Source: Bacteroidales bacterium (lineage in GTDB: Bacteria; Bacteroidota; Bacteroidia; Bacteroidales; Bacteroidaceae). Taken from it: a stretch of 54,239 nucleotides of DNA. The stretch spans positions 1-54,239 of the forward strand of contig SUXT01000007.1 of the NCBI GenBank assembly GCA_015060835.1. Reading direction: 5' to 3'. The position numbers and the translations under genes are program-made. Numbering within the stretch: position 1 is the first letter of the stretch; each line of letters starts with the position of its first letter. The notes beneath the pieces were generated by a model. It worked only from the letters and a program-made list of their open reading frames with translations, did not search any database and was not told the origin of the DNA. Shown piece by piece: positions 45,224 to 54,113 of this stretch.

Positions 45224-47455
45224 ATGAAAAAAAGAACATTGCTCGGCTGCCTGCTGATGGCGGCCTTGCCCTCACTGCTCAGTGCACAGGAGGGAGTGAA
45301 AGACAGCCTGCACAACAGTTTGCAGGAAGTGGAAATAATGTCGATACGTGCGACAGAGACTACTCCGGTTGCCTACACGAACATAGGCAGGGATGAACTG
45401 AAAAAGCGCAATACAGGAGTGGATTTTCCGTATCTTGTAAAAATGACACCCTCGGCGGTAGTAACGAGCGACGCAGGTGCGGGAATAGGATACACAAGCC
45501 TGCGCATACGCGGAACCGATGCCACACGCATAAACGTAACTGCCAACGGAATACCGGTCAACGACGCAGAGAGCCATACTGTATTCTGGGTAAACATCCC
45601 CGACCTTGCCTCCTCGGTAAAGGACATACAGATACAACGCGGAGCAGGTACATCGACCAACGGTGCTGGCGCATTCGGTGCAAGCATCAATATGCAGACA
45701 AGCGAGTTCAACACACAGCCATACGCAGGCTTCAGCGGCTCGGCAGGCTCGTTCGGCACACACAAAGAGACACTGCGTGCCGGAACAGGACTTTTAGCCG
45801 ACCATTGGACATTCGATGTAAGGCTTTCGGGCATTGGCAGCGACGGATACATCGACCGCGCATCGACCGACCTTAAATCATACTACCTTCAGGGGGCATA
45901 TTACAGCGGAAGCACTACTGTGCGACTGATAAATTTTGCCGGCGTGGAGGAGACCTACCATGCATGGAACTACGCAAGCAAGGAGGAGATGGAGCTTTAC
46001 GGCCGCCGATACAACAGTTGCGGATATATGTACACCGACGACAGTGGCAAAGCTCACTACTACGACGGACAGACCGACAACTACGAACAAAACAACTGGC
46101 AACTTCTGCTCGACCACCATTTCAACAACGAGTGGAGTATGAGCACAGGCCTGCACTACACTAAGGGCGACGGTTACTATCAGGAGTACAAGGGCGAACG
46201 CAAGCTGAAGGAGTATGCCCTTGTACCCTTCACATTCGATGGCAATGAAGTGAAAAAGAGCGACCTTATACGCCGCAAGGCTATGGACAACCACTTTGGC
46301 GGGGCAATCTTCTCGCTCAACTACAAGGACGACCGTTTGAGCACATCGCTGGGCGGAGGTGCCAACCGATACTATGGTTTACACTTCGGGCGCGTGCTAT
46401 GGGTAAAGGACTACATGGGCAACCTCACCCCCGACCACGAATATTACCACAACAACGGTGCAAAAAACGACGCCAACATCTATCTTAAGGGCGACTATCG
46501 ACTCACAGACAACCTTAATATATATGCCGACCTGCAATACCGCCACATCGATTACAAGATTGACGGTAACAACGACAAATGGAACGATGCTACCGATGCA
46601 TTGCAAACACTCGCCATCGACGAGAAGTTCGACTTTTTCAACCCCAAAGCCGGAGCATCGTGGCAGATTGACAGGAACAACCGTCTGTTTGCATCGGTGA
46701 GTGTAGCCCACAAGGAGCCTACCCGCAACAACTACACCGACGGCAAACTCGACGAACATCCCAAAGCCGAGCGTCTCACCGACTATGAGCTTGGTTATAC
46801 ATTTGCCAACAAATATTTCCACGCAGGCGCAAACATCTATTATATGGACTACAAGGACCAGCTTGTGCTCACCGGCGAGCTTAACGAGATTGGTGAACCG
46901 TTGGCTGCGAACATCCCCGACAGCTACCGCACGGGCGTGGAGCTTATGGCGGGTGTGGAACTTCCCTGCGGATTCAATTGGGATGCAAATGCAACCTTCA
47001 GCCGCAACCGCATCAAGAATTTCACCGAAGTTCTGTATGACGATGACACTTACGAGCGTTGGGAAATAAATCATGGCAGTACACAGATATCATTCTCGCC
47101 GGACATTATTGTGAACAACACATTCTCGTATCGCCTCAAAGGATTCGAAGCATCGTTGCAATCAAACTATGTGAGCAAACAATATATGAGCAACACCGAG
47201 CAGAAAGAGCACAGCCTCGATGCATATTTTGTAAGTAATCTAAGCCTCTCATACACTTTCAAACTGCCAAAGACCAAGAGTGTAACCGTTGGTGCGACAA
47301 TTTACAATATCTTCAATGAAGAGTATGAGAGCAACGGGTACGCAGGCAGCGGATACTACACAGACGGTGATGGCACACGCCACCGCTACAACTATGCAGG
47401 ATACGCAGCGCAGGCAGGAACAAATATTTTGGGACACATAAACATTGACTTTTAA
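45224..47455 (+). CDS. TonB-dependent outer-membrane receptor, likely for thiamine
   Basis: I use ATG 45224 (MKKRTLLGCLLMAALPSLLSAQ) rather than the TTG at 45212, giving 743 aa with a clear signal peptide. The plug domain (about 35-150) has EVEIMSIRATETTPVAYTNI and the GIGYTSLRIRGTDATRINV and RGAGTSTNGAGAFGASINM motifs. A 22-strand barrel follows, ending NILGHINIDF with terminal Phe. There is no SusD partner or carboxypeptidase-like N-terminal domain, so it is a classic cofactor receptor. Its position behind a TPP riboswitch and ahead of pnuT makes thiamine the likely ligand. Confidence 0.92.
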   Translation: MKKRTLLGCLLMAALPSLLSAQEGVKDSLHNSLQEVEIMSIRATETTPVAYTNIGRDELKKRNTGVDFPYLVKMTPSAVVTSDAGAGIGYTSLRIRGTDATRINVTANGIPVNDAESHTVFWVNIPDLASSVKDIQIQRGAGTSTNGAGAFGASINMQTSEFNTQPYAGFSGSAGSFGTHKETLRAGTGLLADHWTFDVRLSGIGSDGYIDRASTDLKSYYLQGAYYSGSTTVRLINFAGVEETYHAWNYASKEEMELYGRRYNSCGYMYTDDSGKAHYYDGQTDNYEQNNWQLLLDHHFNNEWSMSTGLHYTKGDGYYQEYKGERKLKEYALVPFTFDGNEVKKSDLIRRKAMDNHFGGAIFSLNYKDDRLSTSLGGGANRYYGLHFGRVLWVKDYMGNLTPDHEYYHNNGAKNDANIYLKGDYRLTDNLNIYADLQYRHIDYKIDGNNDKWNDATDALQTLAIDEKFDFFNPKAGASWQIDRNNRLFASVSVAHKEPTRNNYTDGKLDEHPKAERLTDYELGYTFANKYFHAGANIYYMDYKDQLVLTGELNEIGEPLAANIPDSYRTGVELMAGVELPCGFNWDANATFSRNRIKNFTEVLYDDDTYERWEINHGSTQISFSPDIIVNNTFSYRLKGFEASLQSNYVSKQYMSNTEQKEHSLDAYFVSNLSLSYTFKLPKTKSVTVGATIYNIFNEEYESNGYAGSGYYTDGDGTRHRYNYAGYAAQAGTNILGHINIDF

Positions 47456-47496
47456 AAGGGTATTTGAAGCCCTCTAAAACCAATTACACAAGAACT

Positions 47497-48090
47497 ATGA
47501 CACTCGAAATTCTGGGAACGGCAGTAGGCATCATCTACTTGTGGCTGGAGTACCGCGCAAGCATCTATCTGTGGATAGCAGGAATCATTATGCCCGCAAT
47601 ATACATATTCATATACTACGATGCAGGGCTGTATGCCGACTTTGGCATAAACATCTACTATCTGCTTATAGCACTCTACGGATGGGTGGCGTGGAAGACC
47701 GGCTTCACACTGACAGGCAAAAAGGATGAGAGAAGCAGGGAACTCCCCATCAGCAACGCCCCCAAAAGTGTGTGGCCGAAGATTGCTGTGGCATACATCG
47801 CCGCACAGCTGTTCATCACATGGATTCTTGTGGAATACACCGATAGCACCGTACCCATTGCCGACTCGTTCACAACTGCACTGAGCATTGTAGGAATGTG
47901 GATGCTCGCACGCAAATACATCGAGCAGTGGTGGGTGTGGTGCATCGTAGATATTGCAAGCGCGGCACTGTATGTCTATAAAGGGCTATATTTCACAGCC
48001 GTTCTCTATGCAGTCTACGCTATAATTGCTATCTTTGGCTACCGCAAATGGAAAAACATGATGCAGCATGAACAACAGAGATTACCATAA
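47497..48090 (+). CDS. pnuT: PnuT-type thiamine transporter (PnuC family)
   Basis: I use ATG 47497 (MTLEILGTAVGIIYLWLEY), giving 197 aa; the track start is a TTG. The protein has about seven TM segments, with the PnuC-family pattern LYADFGINIYYLLIALYGWVAW near residue 46 and EQWWVWCIVDIASAALYVYKGLYFTAV near the end. PnuC-fold proteins move vitamins by facilitated diffusion, trapped by phosphorylation. The riboswitch and adjacent pyrophosphokinase point to thiamine. It overlaps the kinase gene by 23 bases. Confidence 0.9.
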   Translation: MTLEILGTAVGIIYLWLEYRASIYLWIAGIIMPAIYIFIYYDAGLYADFGINIYYLLIALYGWVAWKTGFTLTGKKDERSRELPISNAPKSVWPKIAVAYIAAQLFITWILVEYTDSTVPIADSFTTALSIVGMWMLARKYIEQWWVWCIVDIASAALYVYKGLYFTAVLYAVYAIIAIFGYRKWKNMMQHEQQRLP

Positions 48091-48694
48091 ATTCGATGCA
48101 GTGGTACTCGCAGGAGGCGACTACCCTACTGCCCCGCAACCGCTTGAGATATTGCACAATGCAGAATATATTGTATGTTGCGACGGCGCAGCCGACAACT
48201 ATATTTCACTCGGGCACACCCCTGATGCCATTGTGGGCGACGGCGACTCGATAAGCCCGGAGAACCGCGAGAAATATGCCGACAGACTGCACATTGTAAA
48301 CGAGCAGGAGAGCAACGACCAGACTAAGGCTGTGCGTTTCCTGCTGTCGCAGGGGAAGAGCAGGATTGCCATCGTTGGTGCTACCGGACGGCGCGAGGAC
48401 CACACAATAGGAAACATCAGCCTGCTCATAGAGTATGCCCGCGCGGGAGCCGCTGTATATTCCTTCACCAATCATGGGGTATTTGTTCCGTGCAACGGCA
48501 CTACCATACACTGTTGCCGCAAAGGACAGCAACTTTCAATCTTCAGCATCACAGCAAAAGCCCTCAGTGCCGAGGGGCTACTCTACCCTATTTACGACTT
48601 TACCAACTGGTGGCAGGGCACTCTGAACGAATGTACCGGCGAGAGTGTTACAATACACGCCGAGGGGGAGTATCTGCTCTTCTTCAACTACTGA
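48068..48694 (+). CDS. Thiamine pyrophosphokinase
   Basis: It converts imported thiamine plus ATP to TPP, which traps the vitamin and feeds back on the riboswitch. This 208-aa protein shows CDGAADNYISLGHTPDAIVGDGDS near residue 40, NEQESNDQTKAVRFLL near 80, IVGATGRREDHTIGNISLL near 98 and TNWWQGTLNECTGE near the C-terminus. Its start lies inside the pnuT gene. A hairpin (agggtaattc-caaa-gaactaccct) follows the stop. Confidence 0.92.
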   Translation: MNNRDYHKFDAVVLAGGDYPTAPQPLEILHNAEYIVCCDGAADNYISLGHTPDAIVGDGDSISPENREKYADRLHIVNEQESNDQTKAVRFLLSQGKSRIAIVGATGRREDHTIGNISLLIEYARAGAAVYSFTNHGVFVPCNGTTIHCCRKGQQLSIFSITAKALSAEGLLYPIYDFTNWWQGTLNECTGESVTIHAEGEYLLFFNY

Positions 48695-48698
48695 AAGT

Positions 48699-48722
48699 AG
48701 GGTAATTCCAAAGAACTACCCT
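48699..48722. terminator. Bidirectional terminator between converging operons
   Basis: The hairpin agggtaattc-caaa-gaactaccct (one mismatch) lies between the kinase stop and the converging small gene stop. Confidence 0.65.
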
Positions 48723-49130
48723 CTATATTTTCGATGTCTCCAGCATCAAGCGGAATCTGGAAGAAGCAATACCCACCATATTCAATGAGTGCTCAATATT
48801 ATTCTTCAAATTCTGTTCGTCGCTGTAATAGAACTCACAACTTACATTTACATTTTCCAATGATTCGTCCAGGAAGAATTTGGCAACCTTAAAATCGCGT
48901 GTCAACTTATTGCACACAAGCATTATGGCTGTTATATCATCATCTTTATCTATGGAATATGTGTGTGGTAAGAGCAACGATATAAAATCATCGTCATGTT
49001 CTGTTCCCATGACATATACAGTTTTGAGTTCATAACGCAGGAAGAGATCGCCATCCTCGTCCTCTTTAAGTGTGTAGCCAAGCGCTTCAAAAGCGTTTTT
49101 TACAATCTCTTTTTTGGATATATTTTCCAT
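48723..49130 (-). CDS. Small YbjN/TY3S-chaperone-like acidic protein 1
   Basis: This 135-aa soluble protein reads MENISKKEIVKNAFEALGYTLKEDEDG, then beta strands DLFLRYELKTVYVMGTEHDDDFISLLLP, a helix ITAIMLVCNKLTRDFKVAKFFLD, and a final strand/helix. This alpha/beta order (helix, strands, long helix) resembles YbjN-like or type III secretion chaperone folds, but this is pattern-level only. It is last in an operon with a similar protein and an AAA+ ATPase, 29 bases after the former. It may be an adaptor or cofactor of that ATPase. Confidence 0.65.
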   Translation of the reverse strand: MENISKKEIVKNAFEALGYTLKEDEDGDLFLRYELKTVYVMGTEHDDDFISLLLPHTYSIDKDDDITAIMLVCNKLTRDFKVAKFFLDESLENVNVSCEFYYSDEQNLKNNIEHSLNMVGIASSRFRLMLETSKI

Positions 49131-49159
49131 AAATATCTGTTTTAATAGTTAAGGGCGGT

Positions 49160-49597
49160 TTATTCGTCCGAATCTTCATTACTCTCTGTATTATCATTAT
49201 CAGAAGAATCGCTTTGGAGGGTTTCTATCTCCGCGATGGTCTTGCGGGCAAAATCCAATCCTCTCGAAAGGTGGACAATCATACGCAGAATTATTTTTTC
49301 CAAGTCCTCATCACCAATCAATTCACGCTCGTACATCATCCACAGACTGTCAGCTATGCTATAGGCCTTCACATACTTGAGCGTTGAATTTATTTTCTCG
49401 CTCAAACAGCAGAATTTTGCAACATCTCCATCCTCAAGTTCATAAAAACCGGGGATTGAAATACAGAGAAAATCCTCGTCCGCATCGGTCAGGTAAAGAA
49501 ACTTAGCTCCTTCGTATTTGAAAGAGTAACCATACTCTCCTACTTTTTCCAACTTGAATCCCATGTCGACTAATGTCTCCAAAATTTTTTCCTTCAT
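49160..49597 (-). CDS. Small YbjN/TY3S-chaperone-like acidic protein 2
   Basis: This 145-aa protein has the same plan as the following gene: MKEKILETLVDMGFKLEKVGEYG, then SFKYEGAKFLYLTDADEDFLCISIPG, then a long helix AKFCCLSEKINSTLKYVKAYSIA. A helical tail ends in a very acidic, Ser/Asp/Asn-rich stretch (SDSSDNDNTESNEDSDE). The two are probably divergent paralogues. It is 25 bases downstream of the AAA+ gene. The function is unknown. Confidence 0.65.
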   Translation of the reverse strand: MKEKILETLVDMGFKLEKVGEYGYSFKYEGAKFLYLTDADEDFLCISIPGFYELEDGDVAKFCCLSEKINSTLKYVKAYSIADSLWMMYERELIGDEDLEKIILRMIVHLSRGLDFARKTIAEIETLQSDSSDNDNTESNEDSDE

Positions 49598-49622
49598 ACT
49601 TTTTTGTGTTTATTGTTAATAA

Positions 49623-50591
49623 TCAGAATCCTATTCTCACTCGGGAGCACTCCTTGTCTTTCGAAGAGAACTCACACCTGAGCTGTTCATACTCACGTAT
49701 ATCCTTGCTGCTTACCGAAGGAGTTCGGCCCGCGATTATCTCCTCAAGCAAAGATTGTGTAATTGGTTGCAGACAGCCGTCATCGCTACGTATTGCCTCG
49801 TTGAATGCCTTGCGTGCTGCAACCTCTACAATATAAGTGATGTCGCTGCAATTATAGCCATTTGTAAGTTCGGCCAGATGTTCGGTATCCACCTCCTCCG
49901 CTGTAGGCAATTTGGAGAGAGCAAGATCGAATAGGTTTTTACGGGCCTCTTTGTCGGGCATATCAATATACACCAGTTCGTCTATTCTGCCGGTACGGAG
50001 CACAGCCTTGTCGATACGTTCCGGGTGATTGGTGGCAGCAAGCACATACACACCTCGTTCCGATGCATTGTTCAACATGCATAGAAACTCATTTACCTCG
50101 CTGTTGTAATGTTGGTTTGCCTCGTCGCCCGACCTGCGGGGAACCATTGCGTCAAATTCGTCGAAGAACAGAAGAGTGGGCGCTTTTTTCTCCGCATCGC
50201 GAAATACCTCTCCTATCTTCTGTTGGGTGCCATGTACCCAGGTGCAGGCTATATCATCGGGGACAATTTTCACAAAATTGATTCCCAATTCCTCGGCCAT
50301 TTTTTCGGCAAAAAAGGTCTTACCGCAACCTGCAGGGCCATAAAACAGCATAGAGGGTGGCTTTATACCGTAAGCTTTTGCAATTTCTATGTGGTTGAAT
50401 ACGTTTATAAAACTTTCTATCACCATTTTCTTCAAATTCTCCATTCCTGCAATATCGCTGAAGCCGTTGCCGGTTTTTGCTTTTTTACATCTGCCGGCAT
50501 CCGTATTTCCACTGTCAGAAGTTTTTCTTGTCTCTCCATTCTGCTTGCCTAAGTTGCGAAGCAATTCTTTTTCCACATTTGAAAATTCCAT
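49623..50591 (-). CDS. AAA+ ATPase (classical Cdc48/FtsH-like clade)
   Basis: This 322-aa ATPase has a disordered ~43-residue start, then FSDIAGMENLKKMV, the usual N-terminus of classical AAA modules. Walker A is YGPAGCGKT (84-92) and Walker B LLFFDEFDAM (140-149). A pore-loop-like TWVHG (near 117-121) has the aromatic residue used to grip substrates. The second region of homology ATNHPERIDKAVLRTGRID carries the Arg fingers. There is no TM and no protease domain, so it is an unfoldase or remodeller rather than FtsH. Upstream, AGGAGGAG sits 7-9 bases before the ATG, an unusually good Shine-Dalgarno for this phylum. It heads an operon with two small YbjN-like genes. Confidence 0.88.
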   Translation of the reverse strand: MEFSNVEKELLRNLGKQNGETRKTSDSGNTDAGRCKKAKTGNGFSDIAGMENLKKMVIESFINVFNHIEIAKAYGIKPPSMLFYGPAGCGKTFFAEKMAEELGINFVKIVPDDIACTWVHGTQQKIGEVFRDAEKKAPTLLFFDEFDAMVPRRSGDEANQHYNSEVNEFLCMLNNASERGVYVLAATNHPERIDKAVLRTGRIDELVYIDMPDKEARKNLFDLALSKLPTAEEVDTEHLAELTNGYNCSDITYIVEVAARKAFNEAIRSDDGCLQPITQSLLEEIIAGRTPSVSSKDIREYEQLRCEFSSKDKECSRVRIGF

Positions 50592-50641
50592 AATATCTCC
50601 TCCTTTTTTTATTATAGAGTATTTTTTCTTCTTTATTATAT

Positions 50642-50673
50642 CATTGAATAGAACAAAATAACGCTATTCAATG
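50642..50673 (-). promoter_or_regulatory. Operator-like inverted repeat upstream of the AAA+ operon
   Basis: CATTGAATAG and CTATTCAATG form a perfect 10-bp inverted repeat with a 12-base spacer, 51-82 bases upstream of the start. The spacer region reads TTATTTTG on the minus strand, one base off the -7 consensus. A dimeric repressor could bind here. Confidence 0.4.
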
Positions 50674-50715
50674 TTATAGAGGATTTTCGAGAGCAGAATC
50701 TATAAAAAAAATGCA

Positions 50716-51211
50716 AAATGATTATCAAATATATTACCTAAAGTGTAATGTTGTTGGAATTAGTAACTTAAAAAGTTGTCCCTCTTTAAGGGGGGCAACG
50801 CGGAATGGAGCGTTGCTTGCGACGACGGAATATTTATATTCCCAAAACTACAGCAAGCGAGTGAATGGAAGTTTACTTACATTTACAACGAGCGCAGCAT
50901 AGTTTCGATATTATCAAAGGAGTGCCGAACGCATGTGAGGTCTTCCTCTTTTTTCTAAGGAAAAAGTTCGGAGGGGGTTCTTAACCTATCGTATTGCAAT
51001 AAACCGTACTACGCGAGGAAAACCCCTCCGTCTTCAAAAAACTTCGTTTTTTGAATAGACCTCGCAAGCTCGGCACTCCTTAGGAAAGCTAAAGCTTTCG
51101 TCGTCGCAAACATTGCTTATTACGCAATGTCCCCTTTAAGGGCAGGAGCTTTTTTAATAAGCTTTTTTGCTGATATTTAAAAGCATAGCATATATTGATT
51201 TAAAATAAATG
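50716..51211 (+). repeat. Composite structured repeat, full-length copy
   Basis: Order on the plus strand: a short end motif (aatgattatcaaatatatta, 50716-50766), the two-armed element (50767-51161) and a tail (51162-51211). The whole is the reverse complement of the left-end copy. The arms are inverted repeats with three hairpins each. Arm one has GCAACGC/GCGTTGC (50795-50816), GGAATAT/ATATTCC (50827-50842) and an inner T/A-rich stem. Arm two has ACATTGC/GCAATGT (51110-51130), GAAAGC/GCTTTC (51084-51099) and CAAAAAAC/GTTTTTTG. Shared unpaired blocks are ttgcgacgacg, aaggagtgccga and cggaggggg. About 72 extra bases (50844-50915) interrupt arm one. No protein is encoded. Confidence 0.85.
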
Positions 51212-51378
51212 TGTCCAAAGATTAGCTTTAAGGGCAGCAATATTTTAGAATAGTTTTTTATCCATTGAAGGATGGGGTTGTACTTTTTAGGTATAATATC
51301 GCATAATCATTAAATGCAAAATCTTTTCCGTAAGCAGAGAAGACCTTGCATTTTTAAGAAGCTGTTTGAATTTTATTA
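51212..51378. other. Intergenic sequence after the repeat
   Basis: It begins tgtccaaagattagctttaa, which recurs at 54200-54220 (inverted) and about 350-372, so it is a further piece of the same composite repeat. Nothing else is recognised before the sulfatase stop. Confidence 0.5.
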
Positions 51379-52893
51379 TCAGCGTGAGGGAAGAGTTACG
51401 GGGAATGTAGGATTGTCTGTATGCTCCTTATATATAATATCTATAAGTTCGGAAACCTTTTCGGGATAGAGATTGGCAATGTCAATATCCTCGTGTGTAT
51501 CGAAAAGCAGATTGTAGAGACTGCATTTTCCTCTGTTAACTATCAGTTTCCAGTCGCCGTTTCTGACGGCAATGCTGTTCATGCCCGAAAATTCCCAATA
51601 AAGATAAGAGTGCTTCTCCTGCACTTTGCCATCCTTTAAGAGTGTGGGGGCAAAGGATATTCCGTCGAAATAATCATTGTATCCGGGAGAGGTGTTACGG
51701 TAGCGCTCTTCGTAGTTGTCAATGCCTGCAAGTTCGCAGAATGTGGGCATAAGGTCGTAGAAAGCACATTGATGGTCGGTGGTGGTGCCGGCGGCTATGC
51801 GGCCTTTCCAATAGGCGATGAAAGGGACTCTTATTCCACCCTCGTGCATGGAACGCTTGATGCCTCTAAGTTCACCATTCTTGTTGAAGAATTGCGGGTC
51901 GGCGCCACCTTCGGAGTGAGGGCCGTTATCGCTTGTGAAGAGCACAAGTGTATTTTCCGAGAGACCTTTCTCTTCGAGCAGGGCAAGAATTTCGCCCATG
52001 TATGTATCAAGGCGTGTAACCATTGCCGCGAACTGCGCGTGTGCCTCCTTCGTGGGGTTGTAGCGCGACCATCTGTCGCCGCCGTACTCTTTTTCCTCTT
52101 TGAATATCTTGCGGTAGTGTTGCAGCAGACTATCATCGGGCTGTGCAAGTTCGGCATGAGGGAGGGTGTAGGTAAAAAGTCCGAAGAAGGGTTGTTCGCT
52201 GCTCTGCGACTCAAGCCAGCCGAGTGCCTCGCGGTGTATTATATCCGAGGCGTACTGCGGACGCTTCTTATACTCGTCGCCGTGCATAGGATGCTTGATA
52301 TTTTCGTCGAGCGTTATTCGCACAGTACCTTTATCGCCTTTACTCCTGCTGTAACGGTTGAGGAAATTGGGGTAATAGAGATGGGCCTGAAACTGACAGA
52401 TGTATCCGAAATATTCGTCGATGCCGCGTTTGTCGGGAGTGTAGGCCGAACCTTCGTATCCCGCCGCCCACTTGCCGAACATTCCTGTAGTATAGCCGTT
52501 GTCCTTGAGTATCTGTGCTATATTTACATGCGCGGTATCGTATGGGTGCTGACCGGCAACTGCATAATCATCGTTCGCGCCATATTTTACATTGCCGCTC
52601 CAATATTCCTTGTTGCCTCGCACTTCGGTATGTCCGCAGTGCTGGCCGGTCATAAGCGAGCAGCGCGAGGGAGCGCTGACTGGACATCCACAGTAGGCTT
52701 GCGTGAAGCGCAGGCCTTCGCGTGCCATGCGGTCGAGGTTAGGGGTTTCTATCAGTTTCTGTCCATAGCAACCGACATCGCCATAGCCGAGGTCGTCGCA
52801 CAGCACAACCAATATGTTTGGCTTTTTCTCTTGGGCCTGCAGTGAGATGCCCGGCAGTATACCGGCAAGCAACAGGAGATTTCTCTTTTTCAT
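51379..52893 (-). CDS. Serine-type sulfatase (arylsulfatase family S1)
   Basis: An exported sulfatase of 504 aa with signal peptide LLLLAGILPGISLQAQ. Metal ligands are in VLCDDLGYGDVGCYG (near 31-44). The catalytic motif is SAPSRCSLMTG near residue 74: Ser in the [CS]-x-P-x-R motif, so activation to formylglycine needs an anaerobic maturase (anSME), which is not in this window. Other landmarks are FGKWAAGY near 142 and LFTSDNGPHSEGG near 322. It probably removes sulfate from host or dietary glycans. There is no SusCD pair nearby, so the substrate is unknown. Confidence 0.93.
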   Translation of the reverse strand: MKKRNLLLLAGILPGISLQAQEKKPNILVVLCDDLGYGDVGCYGQKLIETPNLDRMAREGLRFTQAYCGCPVSAPSRCSLMTGQHCGHTEVRGNKEYWSGNVKYGANDDYAVAGQHPYDTAHVNIAQILKDNGYTTGMFGKWAAGYEGSAYTPDKRGIDEYFGYICQFQAHLYYPNFLNRYSRSKGDKGTVRITLDENIKHPMHGDEYKKRPQYASDIIHREALGWLESQSSEQPFFGLFTYTLPHAELAQPDDSLLQHYRKIFKEEKEYGGDRWSRYNPTKEAHAQFAAMVTRLDTYMGEILALLEEKGLSENTLVLFTSDNGPHSEGGADPQFFNKNGELRGIKRSMHEGGIRVPFIAYWKGRIAAGTTTDHQCAFYDLMPTFCELAGIDNYEERYRNTSPGYNDYFDGISFAPTLLKDGKVQEKHSYLYWEFSGMNSIAVRNGDWKLIVNRGKCSLYNLLFDTHEDIDIANLYPEKVSELIDIIYKEHTDNPTFPVTLPSR

Positions 52894-53003
52894 AGAATTG
52901 CGTTTTGTTATTTACGCAAAAATAATTCATAAGTAAAAATTTCCAAAGCCGCGACTGAATTATCACAAAATAAATTTCATTTTTTCTTTTTTCACACATA
53001 AGG

Positions 53004-53035
53004 TTTGCATATGATTTTATGTTGCCGTATCTTAG
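53004..53035 (+). promoter_or_regulatory. Probable nadA promoter
   Basis: TTTG (53004-53007), a 20-base spacer and TATCTTAG (53028-53035, one mismatch to TAnnTTTG). It lies about 56 bases before the nadA start. Confidence 0.5.
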
Positions 53036-53091
53036 CATATTATTCAGAAACGGCACACGATGCCGTATCGTAACTTCAAACTTTTTTACAT

Positions 53092-54090
53092 ATGAATGAA
53101 TCTTGGAAAAGCATAGGCTACGCAGACGAGCCTGTACCTGTCGGCATAAACCTTAAAGAAGAAATAAGACGTATGTGCAAAGAGAAGAATGCCATAATAC
53201 TTGCGCATTACTACACAGCCGGTGAAATACAGGATGTTGCCGACTTCGTTGGAGACAGCCTTGCACTTGCACAGCAGGCGGCAAAGACTACTGCTGACAT
53301 CATTGTGATGTGTGGCGTACACTTTATGGCAGAAACAAACAAAATTCTTTGCCCTGACAAGAAGGTACTTCTGCCCGACCTCAATGCAGGCTGTTCGCTT
53401 GCCGACACCTGCAAAGCCGAGGACTTGGCGCAGTACAAGAAGGAACACCCTGAATACAAGGTGATTGCGTATGTAAACACCTCTGCTGCAGTCAAGGCGC
53501 TGACTGACATTGTTGTAACATCGTCAAATGCCCGACAGGTGGTAGAGAGCTTCCCGAAAGACGAAAAGATACTTTTTGCCCCCGACAAGAATCTTGGCGG
53601 CTATCTCAACGCAATCACAGGCCGCAAGATGGAGCTGTGGAACGGCGGTTGTCATGTGCATGAGCGTTTCTCGATAAACAAGATAGTGGAGTTGAAAGCA
53701 CAATACCCCAATGCAAAAGTATTGGCACACCCTGAGTGTAAAGCAGCAGTCGTTGCCCTTGCCGACTATGTAGGCTCTACTGCGGCGATACTTAAATTTG
53801 CCCAAAAGGACAACAGCGACACATACATTGTGGTTACAGAGAGCGGCATTCTCCACGAAATGCAGAAAAGCATGCCCGAAAAGAGGTTCATCCCCGTGCC
53901 TCCCGAAATTGCAGCAGGCGCAGTATGTTCATGCAACGAATGTGACTATATGCGCATGAACACAATGGAGAAGCTATACAACTGCCTGAAATTCGAATGG
54001 CCCTACGTGGAACTTGACGAGGAGATGCGCGAAGATGCCCTCCGTCCGATAGAAAGAATGCTTGAATTATCAGAAAGGCTGAAACTGTAA
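53092..54090 (+). CDS. nadA: Quinolinate synthase NadA
   Basis: It condenses iminoaspartate with DHAP to quinolinate in NAD synthesis, using a [4Fe-4S] cluster. This 332-aa protein shows AIILAHYYTAGEIQDVADFVGDSL near residue 32, MCGVHFMAETNKILCPDKKVLLPDLNAGCSLAD from about 80 (first cluster Cys region), LAHPEC near 203 and the final GAVCSCNECDYMRMN near 285 supplying cluster Cys. No nadB or nadC gene is adjacent; nadA appears to be a single gene divergent from the sulfatase. Confidence 0.96.
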   Translation: MNESWKSIGYADEPVPVGINLKEEIRRMCKEKNAIILAHYYTAGEIQDVADFVGDSLALAQQAAKTTADIIVMCGVHFMAETNKILCPDKKVLLPDLNAGCSLADTCKAEDLAQYKKEHPEYKVIAYVNTSAAVKALTDIVVTSSNARQVVESFPKDEKILFAPDKNLGGYLNAITGRKMELWNGGCHVHERFSINKIVELKAQYPNAKVLAHPECKAAVVALADYVGSTAAILKFAQKDNSDTYIVVTESGILHEMQKSMPEKRFIPVPPEIAAGAVCSCNECDYMRMNTMEKLYNCLKFEWPYVELDEEMREDALRPIERMLELSERLKL

Positions 54091-54113
54091 AAGCATACAA
54101 AACAAAATAAACA

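Noticed and set aside
51769-52845. Long 358-aa plus-strand ORF opposite the sulfatase
   Set aside because: It is antisense to a well-supported sulfatase and has no recognisable domain.
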